This document shows positions 7,953 to 14,992 of a stretch of DNA of 50,435 nucleotides, piece after piece. How positions within the stretch are numbered: position 1 is the first letter of the stretch; every line of letters starts with the position of its first letter. The notes under the pieces are model-generated. The model was not told the origin of the DNA and did not search any database. It was given only the letters and a program-made list of their open reading frames with translations. Source of the stretch: an uncultured Clostridia bacterium (lineage in GTDB: Bacteria; Bacillota; Clostridia; Christensenellales; CAG-138); NCBI GenBank assembly GCA_946631895.1, contig CAMPAN010000001.1, positions 1 through 50,435 of the forward strand. The letters are read 5' to 3'. A program made the translations under genes and the position numbers.

Positions 7953-8702
7953 TTATGATCCGAGCAGCGCCAGAACAGCCTTACATTCGGATAATGTATG
8001 ATAATTGTCTGATGGAACATCGGCACGGTCCGATTGCCGGATCTGGACGGAATGCGTTCCGTCTGTATAGGCAATTCCGTTTTCAAAAGAGGAAATATAA
8101 TAGGTTTCGCCGTTCTCGGTATACGGTTCATACTTTGAGGACAGCGATTTCACAAGGGATCCCTTATCGTTTGCCCGGACCAGGATCTCAAGATTGCATC
8201 CGGCGAGCCGATACATCGCATTCCATTCCTCTTCGGCGAGCTTCAGGCGTCCTTTCGGAGAAGCCGGGTCGGCGATCAGCGCAATCGCATCGTCAACGGA
8301 AAGAATGCGTTCAATGTGAAATCCTTTCTCTTCGTTTCCGATGACATACCGAAACTGACCCGTATAGCATTCATAGTACGTGTACAGGGCGTTGCCGTCG
8401 TCATCTATCTGATTGCTTTCGCAAAGTGCGTAGACAATGCCGTCGACAGTCTTATAGTCGATGACGTTTTTGGACAAACCGGTTTCTTTCTTGTTGCGCG
8501 ACGCTTTCAGATAGAACAGCTCGCCGTTTACAAGATAGGACGCGTAGTAACGCAGAATACTGTAAGTCGACTGATACCGGTCGCTGAGAGACCACATATT
8601 TGATTGTTCTGTCTTTCTGATCCCGCTTGCAGAACCGGAGCATGCCAAAAGCATCAGAATTGCCAGCAGCAATGCCGGGATACGGCGAAACTGTTGTTTC
8701 AC
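7953..8702 (-). CDS. Putative lipoprotein of unknown function
   Basis: The product is 249 residues. A GTG start at 8702 follows GAAGG by six bases. The N-terminus is a lipoprotein signal peptide with basic start and lipobox LLAC (Cys21), so it should be anchored to the outer face of the membrane. The rest is a soluble mixed alpha/beta-looking domain with many Tyr and Asp residues. I recognise no catalytic motif or family. It stands alone between its own promoter and terminator, next to the tRNA genes. It may be a clostridium-specific envelope protein. Confidence 0.75.
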   Translation of the reverse strand: MKQQFRRIPALLLAILMLLACSGSASGIRKTEQSNMWSLSDRYQSTYSILRYYASYLVNGELFYLKASRNKKETGLSKNVIDYKTVDGIVYALCESNQIDDDGNALYTYYECYTGQFRYVIGNEEKGFHIERILSVDDAIALIADPASPKGRLKLAEEEWNAMYRLAGCNLEILVRANDKGSLVKSLSSKYEPYTENGETYYISSFENGIAYTDGTHSVQIRQSDRADVPSDNYHTLSECKAVLALLGS

Positions 8703-8734
8703 AAAAAGCCTTCTTTCATAAATATTGATAATAC

Positions 8735-8763
8735 ATCATAACACAATCAGTCGAAAATGTCAC
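8735..8763 (-). promoter_or_regulatory. Sigma-A-type promoter of the 7953-8702 lipoprotein gene
   Basis: On the minus strand GTGACA (8763-8758) and TATGAT (8740-8735) are 17 bases apart. Just upstream, GTCACG occurs twice on the plus strand, at 8759-8764 and 8771-8776, 12 bases apart. Confidence 0.6.
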
Positions 8764-8830
8764 GTGAAAAGTCACGGGAAGAGGCATACCGGATTCTGAA
8801 ATGATATATGGAAAAATGAAGAAAAAATGC

Positions 8831-8858
8831 TTGACAAGATTTGATTCTGCGTTATAAT
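8831..8858 (+). promoter_or_regulatory. Promoter of the tRNA operon
   Basis: Perfect TTGACA (8831-8836) and TATAAT (8853-8858) with 16-base spacing, 11 bases before the first tRNA. Confidence 0.9.
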
Positions 8859-8869
8859 AGAAAAGGTCC

Positions 8870-8945
8870 GCCAAAGTAGCTCAGTCGGTAGAGCGACGCA
8901 CTCGTAATGCGTAGGTCAGGGGTCCGAGTCCCCTCTTTGGCTCCA
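8870..8945 (+). tRNA. tRNA-Thr (anticodon CGU)
   Basis: The 76-base cloverleaf has acceptor strands GCCAAAG and CTTTGGC, a D arm with AGCTCAGTCGGTAGAGC, anticodon loop CTCGTAA giving anticodon CGU (Thr), a T arm with GGTCCGAGTCC, and an encoded 3' CCA. It is the first gene of a two-tRNA transcript with a consensus promoter. Confidence 0.95.
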
Positions 8946-8949
8946 ATGT

Positions 8950-9026
8950 CGAGGCGTAGCGCAGTTTGGTAGCGCGTTTGGTTCGGGACCAAAAGGCCGC
9001 TGGTTCAAATCCAGTCGCCTCGACCA
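8950..9026 (+). tRNA. tRNA-Pro (anticodon CGG)
   Basis: The 77-base cloverleaf has acceptor strands CGAGGCG and CGCCTCG, the TAGCGCAG start of the D arm typical of tRNA-Pro, anticodon loop TTCGGGA giving CGG (Pro), T loop GGTTCAAATCC, discriminator A and an encoded CCA. It follows the tRNA-Thr by 4 bases and precedes a terminator. Confidence 0.95.
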
Positions 9027-9027
9027 C

Positions 9028-9065
9028 ATCGCCGCAAGCACCACATGGCTTGCGGCGATTTTTTA
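9028..9065 (+). terminator. Terminator of the tRNA operon
   Basis: ATCGCCGCAAGC (9028-9039) pairs with GCTTGCGGCGAT (9048-9059), followed by a run of six Ts. Confidence 0.9.
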
Positions 9066-9171
9066 TTCTCTCTCAAAAGATAAGCTCCGGATTTTCGGCA
9101 CGGCGGCAAACATTTCAATGAAATAACGCCTGTCTTTTGCAGGCTGTCTACGGTATGATTTGCAAACAGTG

Positions 9172-9200
9172 TTGCGTTTCCGCTTGCTTCATGGTATGCT
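9172..9200 (+). promoter_or_regulatory. Sigma-A-type promoter of the acetyltransferase pair
   Basis: TTGCGT (9172-9177) and TATGCT (9195-9200) are 17 bases apart, just before the ribosome binding site of the 9217 gene. Confidence 0.6.
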
Positions 9201-9216
9201 TCTGAAGAGGTGTTTT

Positions 9217-9618
9217 ATGGTCATCAGAGAATACAGGGAATATTGCGAAGCGGAGATCGCCGAGCTGTATGCGTCCGTCGGGTGGACGGCGTATACCGAC
9301 GATCTTGCTGCGCTTGCACGCGGGTTCAGACAATCGCTGCTTGTTCTTGCCGCATATGACGGGGAAACGCTTCTCGGAATTCTCCGCGCGGTAGGCGACG
9401 GAGAAACGATCGTATTCATTCAGGATATTCTCGTGTTTCCAGCCTATCAGCGCAAAGGCGTCGGCACTGCACTTGTACAGGAGGCGCTTGACCGGTATCG
9501 GCATGTACGGCAGATCGAGCTTGCGACGGACGATATGCCGAAGACGGTTGCATTCTATAAATCATTGGGATTTCGTCCGTTCTCCGAGCTTGACTGCTGC
9601 GGATTCATGCGGACTTAA
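9217..9618 (+). CDS. GNAT family N-acetyltransferase
   Basis: The 133-residue product is a compact GNAT domain that should transfer an acetyl group from acetyl-CoA to an amine. The CoA-binding signature is visible in VFPAYQRKGVGTALVQEAL (motif A, Q/RxxGxG/A), and the C-terminus has the usual AVAFYKSLGF-like strand-helix, here VAFYKSLGFRPF. ATG 9217 is preceded by GAGGTG. A second GNAT gene starts 12 bases after the stop, so the two are probably co-transcribed. The substrate is unknown. Confidence 0.87.
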   Translation: MVIREYREYCEAEIAELYASVGWTAYTDDLAALARGFRQSLLVLAAYDGETLLGILRAVGDGETIVFIQDILVFPAYQRKGVGTALVQEALDRYRHVRQIELATDDMPKTVAFYKSLGFRPFSELDCCGFMRT

Positions 9619-9630
9619 CGGGAGGATAAA

Positions 9631-10095
9631 ATGGTACGGTTTGCAGAAGAGTATGAGCTAAATCGCGTAAACGAGCTCCGCAAGCAGGTAAACGATCTGC
9701 ATGTCGCGGGAAAACCGGAGATCTTCAAACCGGGTTTTCCGGAAGAACTGCGGGAGTTTGTTCACTCGATCTGGAACGATCCTGATAAGGCGATCGTCGT
9801 TGCCGAGCGGGAGGGGGAGATCTGCGGCTTTGCCGTTCTGCATCACATTGTCAGACCGGAGACGCCATTTATGTTCGTGCGGGATTATCTGGACGTCGAC
9901 GAGTTCGGCGTGGATGAAGCGCATCGCAGGGAAGGCGTAGCGACGGAAATGATCGCGTTCATCCGTGCATATGCAAAGGAGGCAGGCTTTTCCCGGATCG
10001 AGCTCAATATGTGGGAGTTCAATCACGACGCATTGGCGTTTTATGAAGCGGTCGGTTTTACAACCTATCGCAGGTATATGGAAATGCAGCTGTAA
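9631..10095 (+). CDS. GNAT family N-acetyltransferase
   Basis: This 154-residue GNAT protein shows the motif DEAHRREGVATEMIAF for CoA binding and the C-terminal ALAFYEAVGFTTYRRYM. GGGAGG lies 7 bases upstream of the ATG. It is only distantly similar to the preceding acetyltransferase, so this is not a recent duplication. The N-terminal NELRKQVNDLHVAGKPEIF resembles GNAT enzymes often annotated as acting on small amines or peptide N-termini, but no substrate can be assigned. Confidence 0.87.
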   Translation: MVRFAEEYELNRVNELRKQVNDLHVAGKPEIFKPGFPEELREFVHSIWNDPDKAIVVAEREGEICGFAVLHHIVRPETPFMFVRDYLDVDEFGVDEAHRREGVATEMIAFIRAYAKEAGFSRIELNMWEFNHDALAFYEAVGFTTYRRYMEMQL

Positions 10096-10099
10096 AAAA

Positions 10100-10135
10100 G
10101 CGGCGGTATCCGTTCGGGATACTGCCGCATATATT
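10100..10135. terminator. Terminator between convergent genes
   Basis: GCGGCGGTATCC (10100-10111) pairs with GGATACTGCCGC (10117-10128), with A-rich DNA before it and T-rich after it. It can end both the acetyltransferase operon and the mntP operon. Confidence 0.8.
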
Positions 10136-10146
10136 TTGCTGCGGTA

Positions 10147-11187
10147 TTATTCGTATGTGTCAACCAGATAAACGATGTCCGCCATGTCGCGACCGCCGTT
10201 GCAGGGCTTGCTGTAGATCTGACCGTTCCAGAACAGCGAAGCGGACTGACCGCCGTCCAGGTTGAATGCGAGTTTGCATCCGAGCTGCTCCATCAGCCGC
10301 GACAGCTCTGCAAGGTCCAAGCCCAGGGAATGTCCTTTTTGCCGTCCGTCCACGGTAACGAAGCAGTAATGGCCGGGTTCATAATAGCCGATAACGGATC
10401 GCGGATTCTGCGGGCGGATCTGCGCATTCGAGAAATCGGTCATTGCGTGACCTTCCTTGTCGAGCAGCGAGGGACCGAACTGCCATCCCTGCCAGATATC
10501 GTCCCGCAAAGGCGCAATTTTGTAATCATCCGCCGACATGGTTTCCATTGTACCGTCCAGATACAGGAAACAGACTTCCCAGTTGCTGTAGATTTTCGTA
10601 TCAAACACTTCACCGTTGCGGATCACAAGTCTGTGCTTGTGCGCATTGAACATATCGCCGGAGATTGCGAGAAGCGCGTTTGCCCGTTTTGCAATGACAT
10701 CGACATTGTCTCGCACACTGGACTTAAAACTCTTTGCCGCTGCAGTGCGGAGACATCTGATGTCGCGCAGGTAGATATCGGTCACATAGTATGTGACCTC
10801 GGACTTAAAGCTTGTCTCATCAAAAACACGGGTTACGGTAAAGTGCAGATTTTCACCGATGTATTCCGTTTCGGTCTGGGTTTGTTCTTCCCGTGGAACG
10901 AAGCCGCCTTCCGTCCATCCGATCAGCCCGTCGGGCTCGGGCGTCGGTTCGGGCGTCGGCGTGGGGGAGGGCGTAGGCGTCGGCGTCGGTTCAGGCGTCG
11001 GCGTGGGCGGTTCGGGCGTATCGGTCGGAACGGGAGTAACCAGAGTCAATTCTTCTTCAACGATCGAGGCGGGTTCTGCCGTCTCTGCTTCCAAGCGTTC
11101 AGTCGACTCCGGCGAATACAGTTCGCCGCAGCAACAGAAGATCATTGCAGAAGCAAGGATCATGGTTATGATAAACAAACGTTTCAT
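10147..11187 (-). CDS. Phosphodiester glycosidase (NAGPA-like) domain protein, second copy
   Basis: The 346-residue product has an N-terminal hydrophobic signal with a Cys triplet (IFCCCG, residues 16-21) that could be a lipobox, a Pro/Thr/Glu repeat linker (about residues 55-85), and a C-terminal domain resembling the NAGPA/DUF2233 phosphodiester glycosidase family. Family features are the ISGDMF motif, RNG, GYYEPGHYCFVTVDGRQ and the C-terminal FNLDGGQSASLFWNG. I chose ATG 11187, which overlaps the stop of the preceding gene as ATGA, rather than a start 24 bases upstream. It is a paralogue of the 11184-12236 protein. Bacterial relatives act on cell-surface glycans, so a cell-envelope role is inferred. 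Confidence 0.82.
   Translation of the reverse strand: MKRLFIITMILASAMIFCCCGELYSPESTERLEAETAEPASIVEEELTLVTPVPTDTPEPPTPTPEPTPTPTPSPTPTPEPTPEPDGLIGWTEGGFVPREEQTQTETEYIGENLHFTVTRVFDETSFKSEVTYYVTDIYLRDIRCLRTAAAKSFKSSVRDNVDVIAKRANALLAISGDMFNAHKHRLVIRNGEVFDTKIYSNWEVCFLYLDGTMETMSADDYKIAPLRDDIWQGWQFGPSLLDKEGHAMTDFSNAQIRPQNPRSVIGYYEPGHYCFVTVDGRQKGHSLGLDLAELSRLMEQLGCKLAFNLDGGQSASLFWNGQIYSKPCNGGRDMADIVYLVDTYE
10925..11035 (-). repeat. Low-complexity tandem repeat coding for a Pro/Thr/Glu linker
   Basis: Short GGCGTC/GGCGTG-type units repeat on the plus strand; on the coding strand they give alternating PT and PE dipeptides. It is an in-frame surface linker and not an independent element. Confidence 0.8.
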
Positions 11188-12236
11188 TCGGAATATCCGG
11201 CCTTTCCGCAAAAGATTCTCGATTCGGGATAAGATTCCTTTGCTACATATACAATATCTGAGATCTGACGACCGCCGCCGCTCGGCTTATTACTGATCTG
11301 TCCTCTCCAGTAAAAGTGCGCGGATGCGCCGCCGTCCAGGTTAAACGCCTGTTTGCAGCCGAGCGATTGCATCAATCTGGCAAGCTCGACCAGCGTCACC
11401 CCGCGTGAACTCTTTTGCCTGCCGTCCACGACGACGAAGCAGTAATGACCGGGTTCGAAATACCCGATGCAGCTTCTGGGATTCTTTGCGTTCAGCGAAT
11501 AACTGCTCAGCGACCTGCGCGGAGTCCCGTCGCTTTCCAGAAGACCGGGACCGAATTCCCATGCCTGCCATGGATCCTTCGCCAGAATCTCATTGAGGTT
11601 GGTTTTACCGCGCGGGATCGTTTCCATTTCACCGCTGCGCAGCAGCAGGCAGACGTCGCTTCCGCCGATTTTCTTGCGGTACGCAATTCCGTTGCGGATA
11701 ATCAGCGTATTGGAGTGGCACCCGCAGTAATCACCGGAGATCGCGACCAGTGCATTTTCACGATCCGCCATCCGTTTGACCTTTCCGCGACCGCTTTCTG
11801 CAAAGTCTTCGCGTGCGGACGCGGTACGGATTTGCGTCACATCGGAGACGTGGATGTCCGCGACGTAATATATCGCGCGCATGCTGAAACTCCTGGTATC
11901 GGTGTGAACCGAATACTGCACGGTCAGTGTCGGACTGCGGTATTCGTCACCGCGAAAGATACTGCCTTCCGACCAGAACGGCGCTTCAATTTCTTCGACG
12001 TCGGATTCCGCGGCGGGAATCGGCGTGACCGTCGGAGCGGGTTGCGGCGTTTCGGACGGAATGGTCCGCAGCGCCGGTGTACTGCGCGCAAACGCCCCCG
12101 CCTCCGGGATCGCTTCTGCAATGGCGGAATTGTGAAGCCTTACGGCGAACACATACCCCAAAAGCCCTACGATCACCGCAGTGATTGCAATCAGGATGAT
12201 TACCGGAGTCCGGCTGCTTTCAAAAGTACGCTTCAT
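11184..12236 (-). CDS. Phosphodiester glycosidase (NAGPA-like) domain protein, membrane-anchored copy
   Basis: The 350-residue protein has a single transmembrane segment at about residues 12-32, a Pro/Thr-rich stalk, and an extracellular NAGPA/DUF2233-like domain with AISGDYCG, RNG, GYFEPGHYCFVVVDGRQ and FNLDGGASAHFYW. The start at 12236 overlaps the mntP stop as ATGA, which supports it over a TTG six bases upstream. The two tandem copies share order and spacing of all conserved blocks, so they arose by duplication, but they differ in anchoring (membrane helix here, probable lipid anchor downstream). Translational coupling to mntP suggests a shared condition of expression. Confidence 0.82.
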   Translation of the reverse strand: MKRTFESSRTPVIILIAITAVIVGLLGYVFAVRLHNSAIAEAIPEAGAFARSTPALRTIPSETPQPAPTVTPIPAAESDVEEIEAPFWSEGSIFRGDEYRSPTLTVQYSVHTDTRSFSMRAIYYVADIHVSDVTQIRTASAREDFAESGRGKVKRMADRENALVAISGDYCGCHSNTLIIRNGIAYRKKIGGSDVCLLLRSGEMETIPRGKTNLNEILAKDPWQAWEFGPGLLESDGTPRRSLSSYSLNAKNPRSCIGYFEPGHYCFVVVDGRQKSSRGVTLVELARLMQSLGCKQAFNLDGGASAHFYWRGQISNKPSGGGRQISDIVYVAKESYPESRIFCGKAGYSE

Positions 12237-12874
12237 AACCAAAGGGTATGCAGTTCGATCGCTTGCGATACGACATCACAGCGCAAAAAATCGGGGAGCA
12301 AATTCAGCGCTTCGAGCAGGATCTTGATTCCGATCAGGATCAGAACGACGCCTCCGAAAATCGTTGCGGCGCGGTGATACCGGAGTCCGAACCGATTCCC
12401 GATCCAGACGCCGATCAGCGAGAGAACGAACGTTGTGAGTCCGATCGTCAGGACCGCAGGGAAAATGCTGATCCCGCCGTGAAGCCAGACAATGCCTTCC
12501 TGCATGGAGAACGACACGCCGACGGCGAACGCGTCGATGCTCGTTGCGATCGCAAGAACCAGCAGACGCCCGATCGTTCCGAAATCAGACGGCTCGTCGT
12601 CTTTGTCGCGGATGCCGTCATACAGCATCTTTCCGCCGATGATCAGAAGAAGCGCGCACGCAATCCACGGACCGATGGTAATTGCGGAAGCAAAGGTCGA
12701 TCCGAGCGAGAACCCGAGAAGAGGCATCAATGCCTGAAATCCGCCGAAAAACAGCGCAATCAGCATTGCGCGGCGAATGTTCAGCTTCTTCATGGAGACG
12801 CCCTGACACATGGAAACCGCAAACGCGTCCATGGACAGTCCGACGCCGATCATCAAAATATCTGTAAAGGTCAT
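12233..12874 (-). CDS. mntP: Manganese efflux pump MntP
   Basis: The 213-residue polytopic membrane protein has six hydrophobic segments. It carries the duplicated metal-transport motif, GLSMDAFAVSM near the N-terminus and ATSIDAFAVGVS in the middle, which defines MntP (DUF204). These proteins export Mn2+ from the cytoplasm. ATG 12874 follows GGGAGG. It is the first gene of a three-gene operon with the two NAGPA-like genes. The 70-base leader is too short for, and does not resemble, the yybP-ykoY manganese riboswitch often found before such genes. Confidence 0.93.
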   Translation of the reverse strand: MTFTDILMIGVGLSMDAFAVSMCQGVSMKKLNIRRAMLIALFFGGFQALMPLLGFSLGSTFASAITIGPWIACALLLIIGGKMLYDGIRDKDDEPSDFGTIGRLLVLAIATSIDAFAVGVSFSMQEGIVWLHGGISIFPAVLTIGLTTFVLSLIGVWIGNRFGLRYHRAATIFGGVVLILIGIKILLEALNLLPDFLRCDVVSQAIELHTLWL

Positions 12875-12899
12875 TTCATGCCTCCCACTTAACCTTTAC

Positions 12900-12928
12900 A
12901 GTATACCAAATATTGGACGGAATCGCAA
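12900..12928 (-). promoter_or_regulatory. Promoter of the mntP operon
   Basis: On the minus strand TTGCGA (12928-12923) and TATACT (12905-12900) are 17 bases apart. Confidence 0.75.
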
Positions 12929-12981
12929 TCATTCCGCGAGAATTTTATTCTTACTTTACATTTGTAACACATGACCGGCTC

Positions 12982-13010
12982 TTTACAACACGAATCGAAT
13001 TGTATATAAT
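12982..13010 (+). promoter_or_regulatory. Promoter of the ttcA-like gene
   Basis: TTTACA (12982-12987) and TATAAT (13005-13010) are 17 bases apart, divergent from the mntP promoter. Confidence 0.8.
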
Positions 13011-13031
13011 CACATCATAGAGGTAAAGGAT

Positions 13032-13793
13032 ATGAAACGAATTCTGGGCAGCATCCGCAGAGCGGACGAGAAATTTCACATGATAGAAGACGGAGACAGG
13101 ATCTGCATCGGCGTTTCCGGCGGAAAAGACTCCCTTCTTCTGATGCAGGCGATGAAACTGTATCAGCGCTTTTCCTACACCAAATTCGATGTGATTGCAG
13201 TCATGCTCGATCTCGGACTGAAATATCAGAATACTGCACCGATCAAGGAATATGCGCAGCGCGTCGGGATCGATTTTGAAGTCATCCCGACCGAAATCGG
13301 CAAGGTGGTCTTCGAATACCGTGCGGAGCGTTCCCCGTGCGCGCTCTGCGCAAAACTGCGTCGAGGCGCGTTGAATACGGCTGCAAAGGAACGCGGATGC
13401 AACAAGGTCGCGCTGGGACACAATCGCGAAGACGTGCTGGAAACCTTTCTGATGTCGCTGCTGTACGAAGGACGCATGAACACCTTTGCGCCGATCACGT
13501 ATCTTTCCAGAAAGAATATCACGGTGATCCGACCGATGATCTACGTCCCGGAAAAGTACTGTCTCTCCGTGGCAAAACAGCTGGAGCTTCCGGTGCTGCC
13601 GCCGAACTGCGACGTCGCAGGCAAAACCAAGCGCGAGGAAGCAAAGGATCTGATCAAGTACCTTTGCACGATCGTTCCTGACGCCGACGTAAAGATGATG
13701 CACGCAATCACCAATACGGAAAAATACGGACTGTGGGACAGGATGCGTCTGAAGCGGTCGATGGGGGAAGAGGACATCCCGGAAGACGAATGA
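13032..13793 (+). CDS. ttcA: tRNA 2-thiocytidine biosynthesis protein TtcA-like ATPase
   Basis: The 253-residue protein belongs to the PP-loop ATP pyrophosphatase family and should thiolate C32 of some tRNAs. The PP-loop SGGKDS is at residues 29-34, the CxxC pair is Cys103 and Cys106 in SPCALCAKLRRG, and a third Cys for the iron-sulfur cluster is available at about 193 in LPPNCDVAG. GHNREDVLETFLMSL is the conserved helix of the TtcA group. AGGTAAAGG precedes the ATG. Clostridial members of this group are not all tested for 2-thiocytidine activity, so the exact tRNA target is inferred. It ends one base before the convergent NTPase gene. Confidence 0.88.
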   Translation: MKRILGSIRRADEKFHMIEDGDRICIGVSGGKDSLLLMQAMKLYQRFSYTKFDVIAVMLDLGLKYQNTAPIKEYAQRVGIDFEVIPTEIGKVVFEYRAERSPCALCAKLRRGALNTAAKERGCNKVALGHNREDVLETFLMSLLYEGRMNTFAPITYLSRKNITVIRPMIYVPEKYCLSVAKQLELPVLPPNCDVAGKTKREEAKDLIKYLCTIVPDADVKMMHAITNTEKYGLWDRMRLKRSMGEEDIPEDE

Positions 13794-13794
13794 G

Positions 13795-14322
13795 TCAGAT
13801 GTGATCGGAACTGCCCGGGAACAGGGACGGCAGCATGCACAGAAGCGATTCTCGCAGCTCGTCTCTGTTCTCTTCATTTACAGGGTAGACATCGACGCGC
13901 GGATGTGAGCGGACGGCGTCCAGAAAGGGCGTCCGCTTATCGCGAACAGCTGCGATCACCAGCGGAGCGGAATCGAGCGTATGAAGAACGGCTTCGGTGA
14001 ACCTGCGCGCATCGGTTTCCATAAAACCGAGTTCGTCGAATACGATCACACCGTCTTCCGGAAACCGCATCGATTCGGCAAACCGGTCGAATGCATCCGG
14101 AAACGCAGTATGGCTTTCAACGCCGCACAAACCGATCCGGTTTTCCGAAGTGTACCTTCTTTCCGCACCGTACGTATGGATATAAACCGACGCGGATCCG
14201 TCCGCATCGGTTTCCTTCTTTGTAATGATGCCGTAAACCGGCAAAGGAACCGCTTCAAGAAGCGCACGGATCAATGTGGATTTGCCGACGCCGTTGCGTC
14301 CGTTCAGGATGATATGCCGCAT
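13795..14322 (-). CDS. Nucleoside-triphosphatase THEP1-like (NTPase_1 family)
   Basis: The 175-residue protein has Walker A GRNGVGKST (residues 8-16) and a Walker B region VIVFDELGFME. The short length and the pattern RHIILNGRNGVGKSTLI...YGIITK match the THEP1/NTPase_1 family, which hydrolyses NTPs in vitro and has an unclear role in vivo, possibly in RNA modification. GAAAGGAAG precedes ATG 14322. Its start is close to the terminator of the upstream minus-strand operon, so any transcription from there would be read-through. It ends one base from the ttcA stop, tail to tail, with no terminator between them. Confidence 0.75.
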   Translation of the reverse strand: MRHIILNGRNGVGKSTLIRALLEAVPLPVYGIITKKETDADGSASVYIHTYGAERRYTSENRIGLCGVESHTAFPDAFDRFAESMRFPEDGVIVFDELGFMETDARRFTEAVLHTLDSAPLVIAAVRDKRTPFLDAVRSHPRVDVYPVNEENRDELRESLLCMLPSLFPGSSDHI

Positions 14323-14335
14323 AAAGGCTTCCTTT

Positions 14336-14369
14336 CAAAGAAAACGACCCGCCGAATCGTCACGGGTCG
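14336..14369 (-). terminator. Terminator overlapping the 3' end of the 14360-14992 gene
   Basis: On the minus strand CGACCCG (14369-14363) pairs with CGGGTCG (14351-14345), followed by TTTTCTTT. The upstream arm lies within the last codons of the gene. Confidence 0.6.
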
Positions 14370-14992
14370 CGAATAAGTGAGATTGTTACGGCCTGCGGGA
14401 CCGCTTCCGGATCGGACAGAATACGCACGGAGTAGTGACCGAAATGCTTTGCGTACGCATCCCCGTTTTCCGCGACCTTCTGACTCTGCTTGATGATCGT
14501 TTCGCTGTCGTAAACGGAGCGATGAAATACCGGCATGACGCAGTCAAACAGCTTGCGCATCTCGTTTACGGTTCTGCGGTTTTCCGCGCGGAGCAGCCTT
14601 GCCGTTTCCGTGTTCTCCTCGGGATCGGGGCAGAGCGGCGTTTCGAACGACAGTGCCAGGATGCCTTTGTCGTCGGACTCCATCTGCATCTGAAATACAA
14701 TGCCGTCCGGCGAGACGACCGCATATTGTCCATCCTGATAGCTTACCGAAAACCCTGCGCCGTCAAGCGCGTCAAGAATCGCTTTTCCACGGATGGAAGG
14801 ATCGGCGGTCGGGACGGGGGAAGGCGAAGCGTCGGCTAAAGGTTTGCCGTTTGTGTTCTTTCCGGTGCCGTAAACGATTGCAAGAACCAGAAACAGCACA
14901 ATTACGAGTCCGATGCAACCGTACTCGATCAGTTTGATCCTTTCAAAACGCGGTACGCTCCGCTTCTTTTTCTGCTTTCGTTCAGTCGACAT
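14360..14992 (-). CDS. Membrane-anchored protein of unknown function
   Basis: The 210-residue product has a very basic cytoplasmic N-terminus (about residues 1-20, many Lys and Arg), one transmembrane helix at about residues 23-42, a Ser/Pro linker and an extracellular domain of about 145 residues. I recognise no family or catalytic motif. Its start overlaps the end of the upstream E2-acyltransferase-like gene by 11 bases, so the two are co-transcribed and probably translationally coupled. Confidence 0.75.
   Translation of the reverse strand: MSTERKQKKKRSVPRFERIKLIEYGCIGLVIVLFLVLAIVYGTGKNTNGKPLADASPSPVPTADPSIRGKAILDALDGAGFSVSYQDGQYAVVSPDGIVFQMQMESDDKGILALSFETPLCPDPEENTETARLLRAENRRTVNEMRKLFDCVMPVFHRSVYDSETIIKQSQKVAENGDAYAKHFGHYSVRILSDPEAVPQAVTISLIRDP

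Noticed and set aside
10925..11035. A CRISPR-like or satellite repeat
   Set aside because: The units are six bases, in frame, and encode a Pro/Thr/Glu linker of a surface protein.
12875..13031. A yybP-ykoY manganese riboswitch upstream of mntP
   Set aside because: The leader from the promoter to the ATG is only about 25 bases and lacks the conserved helices.
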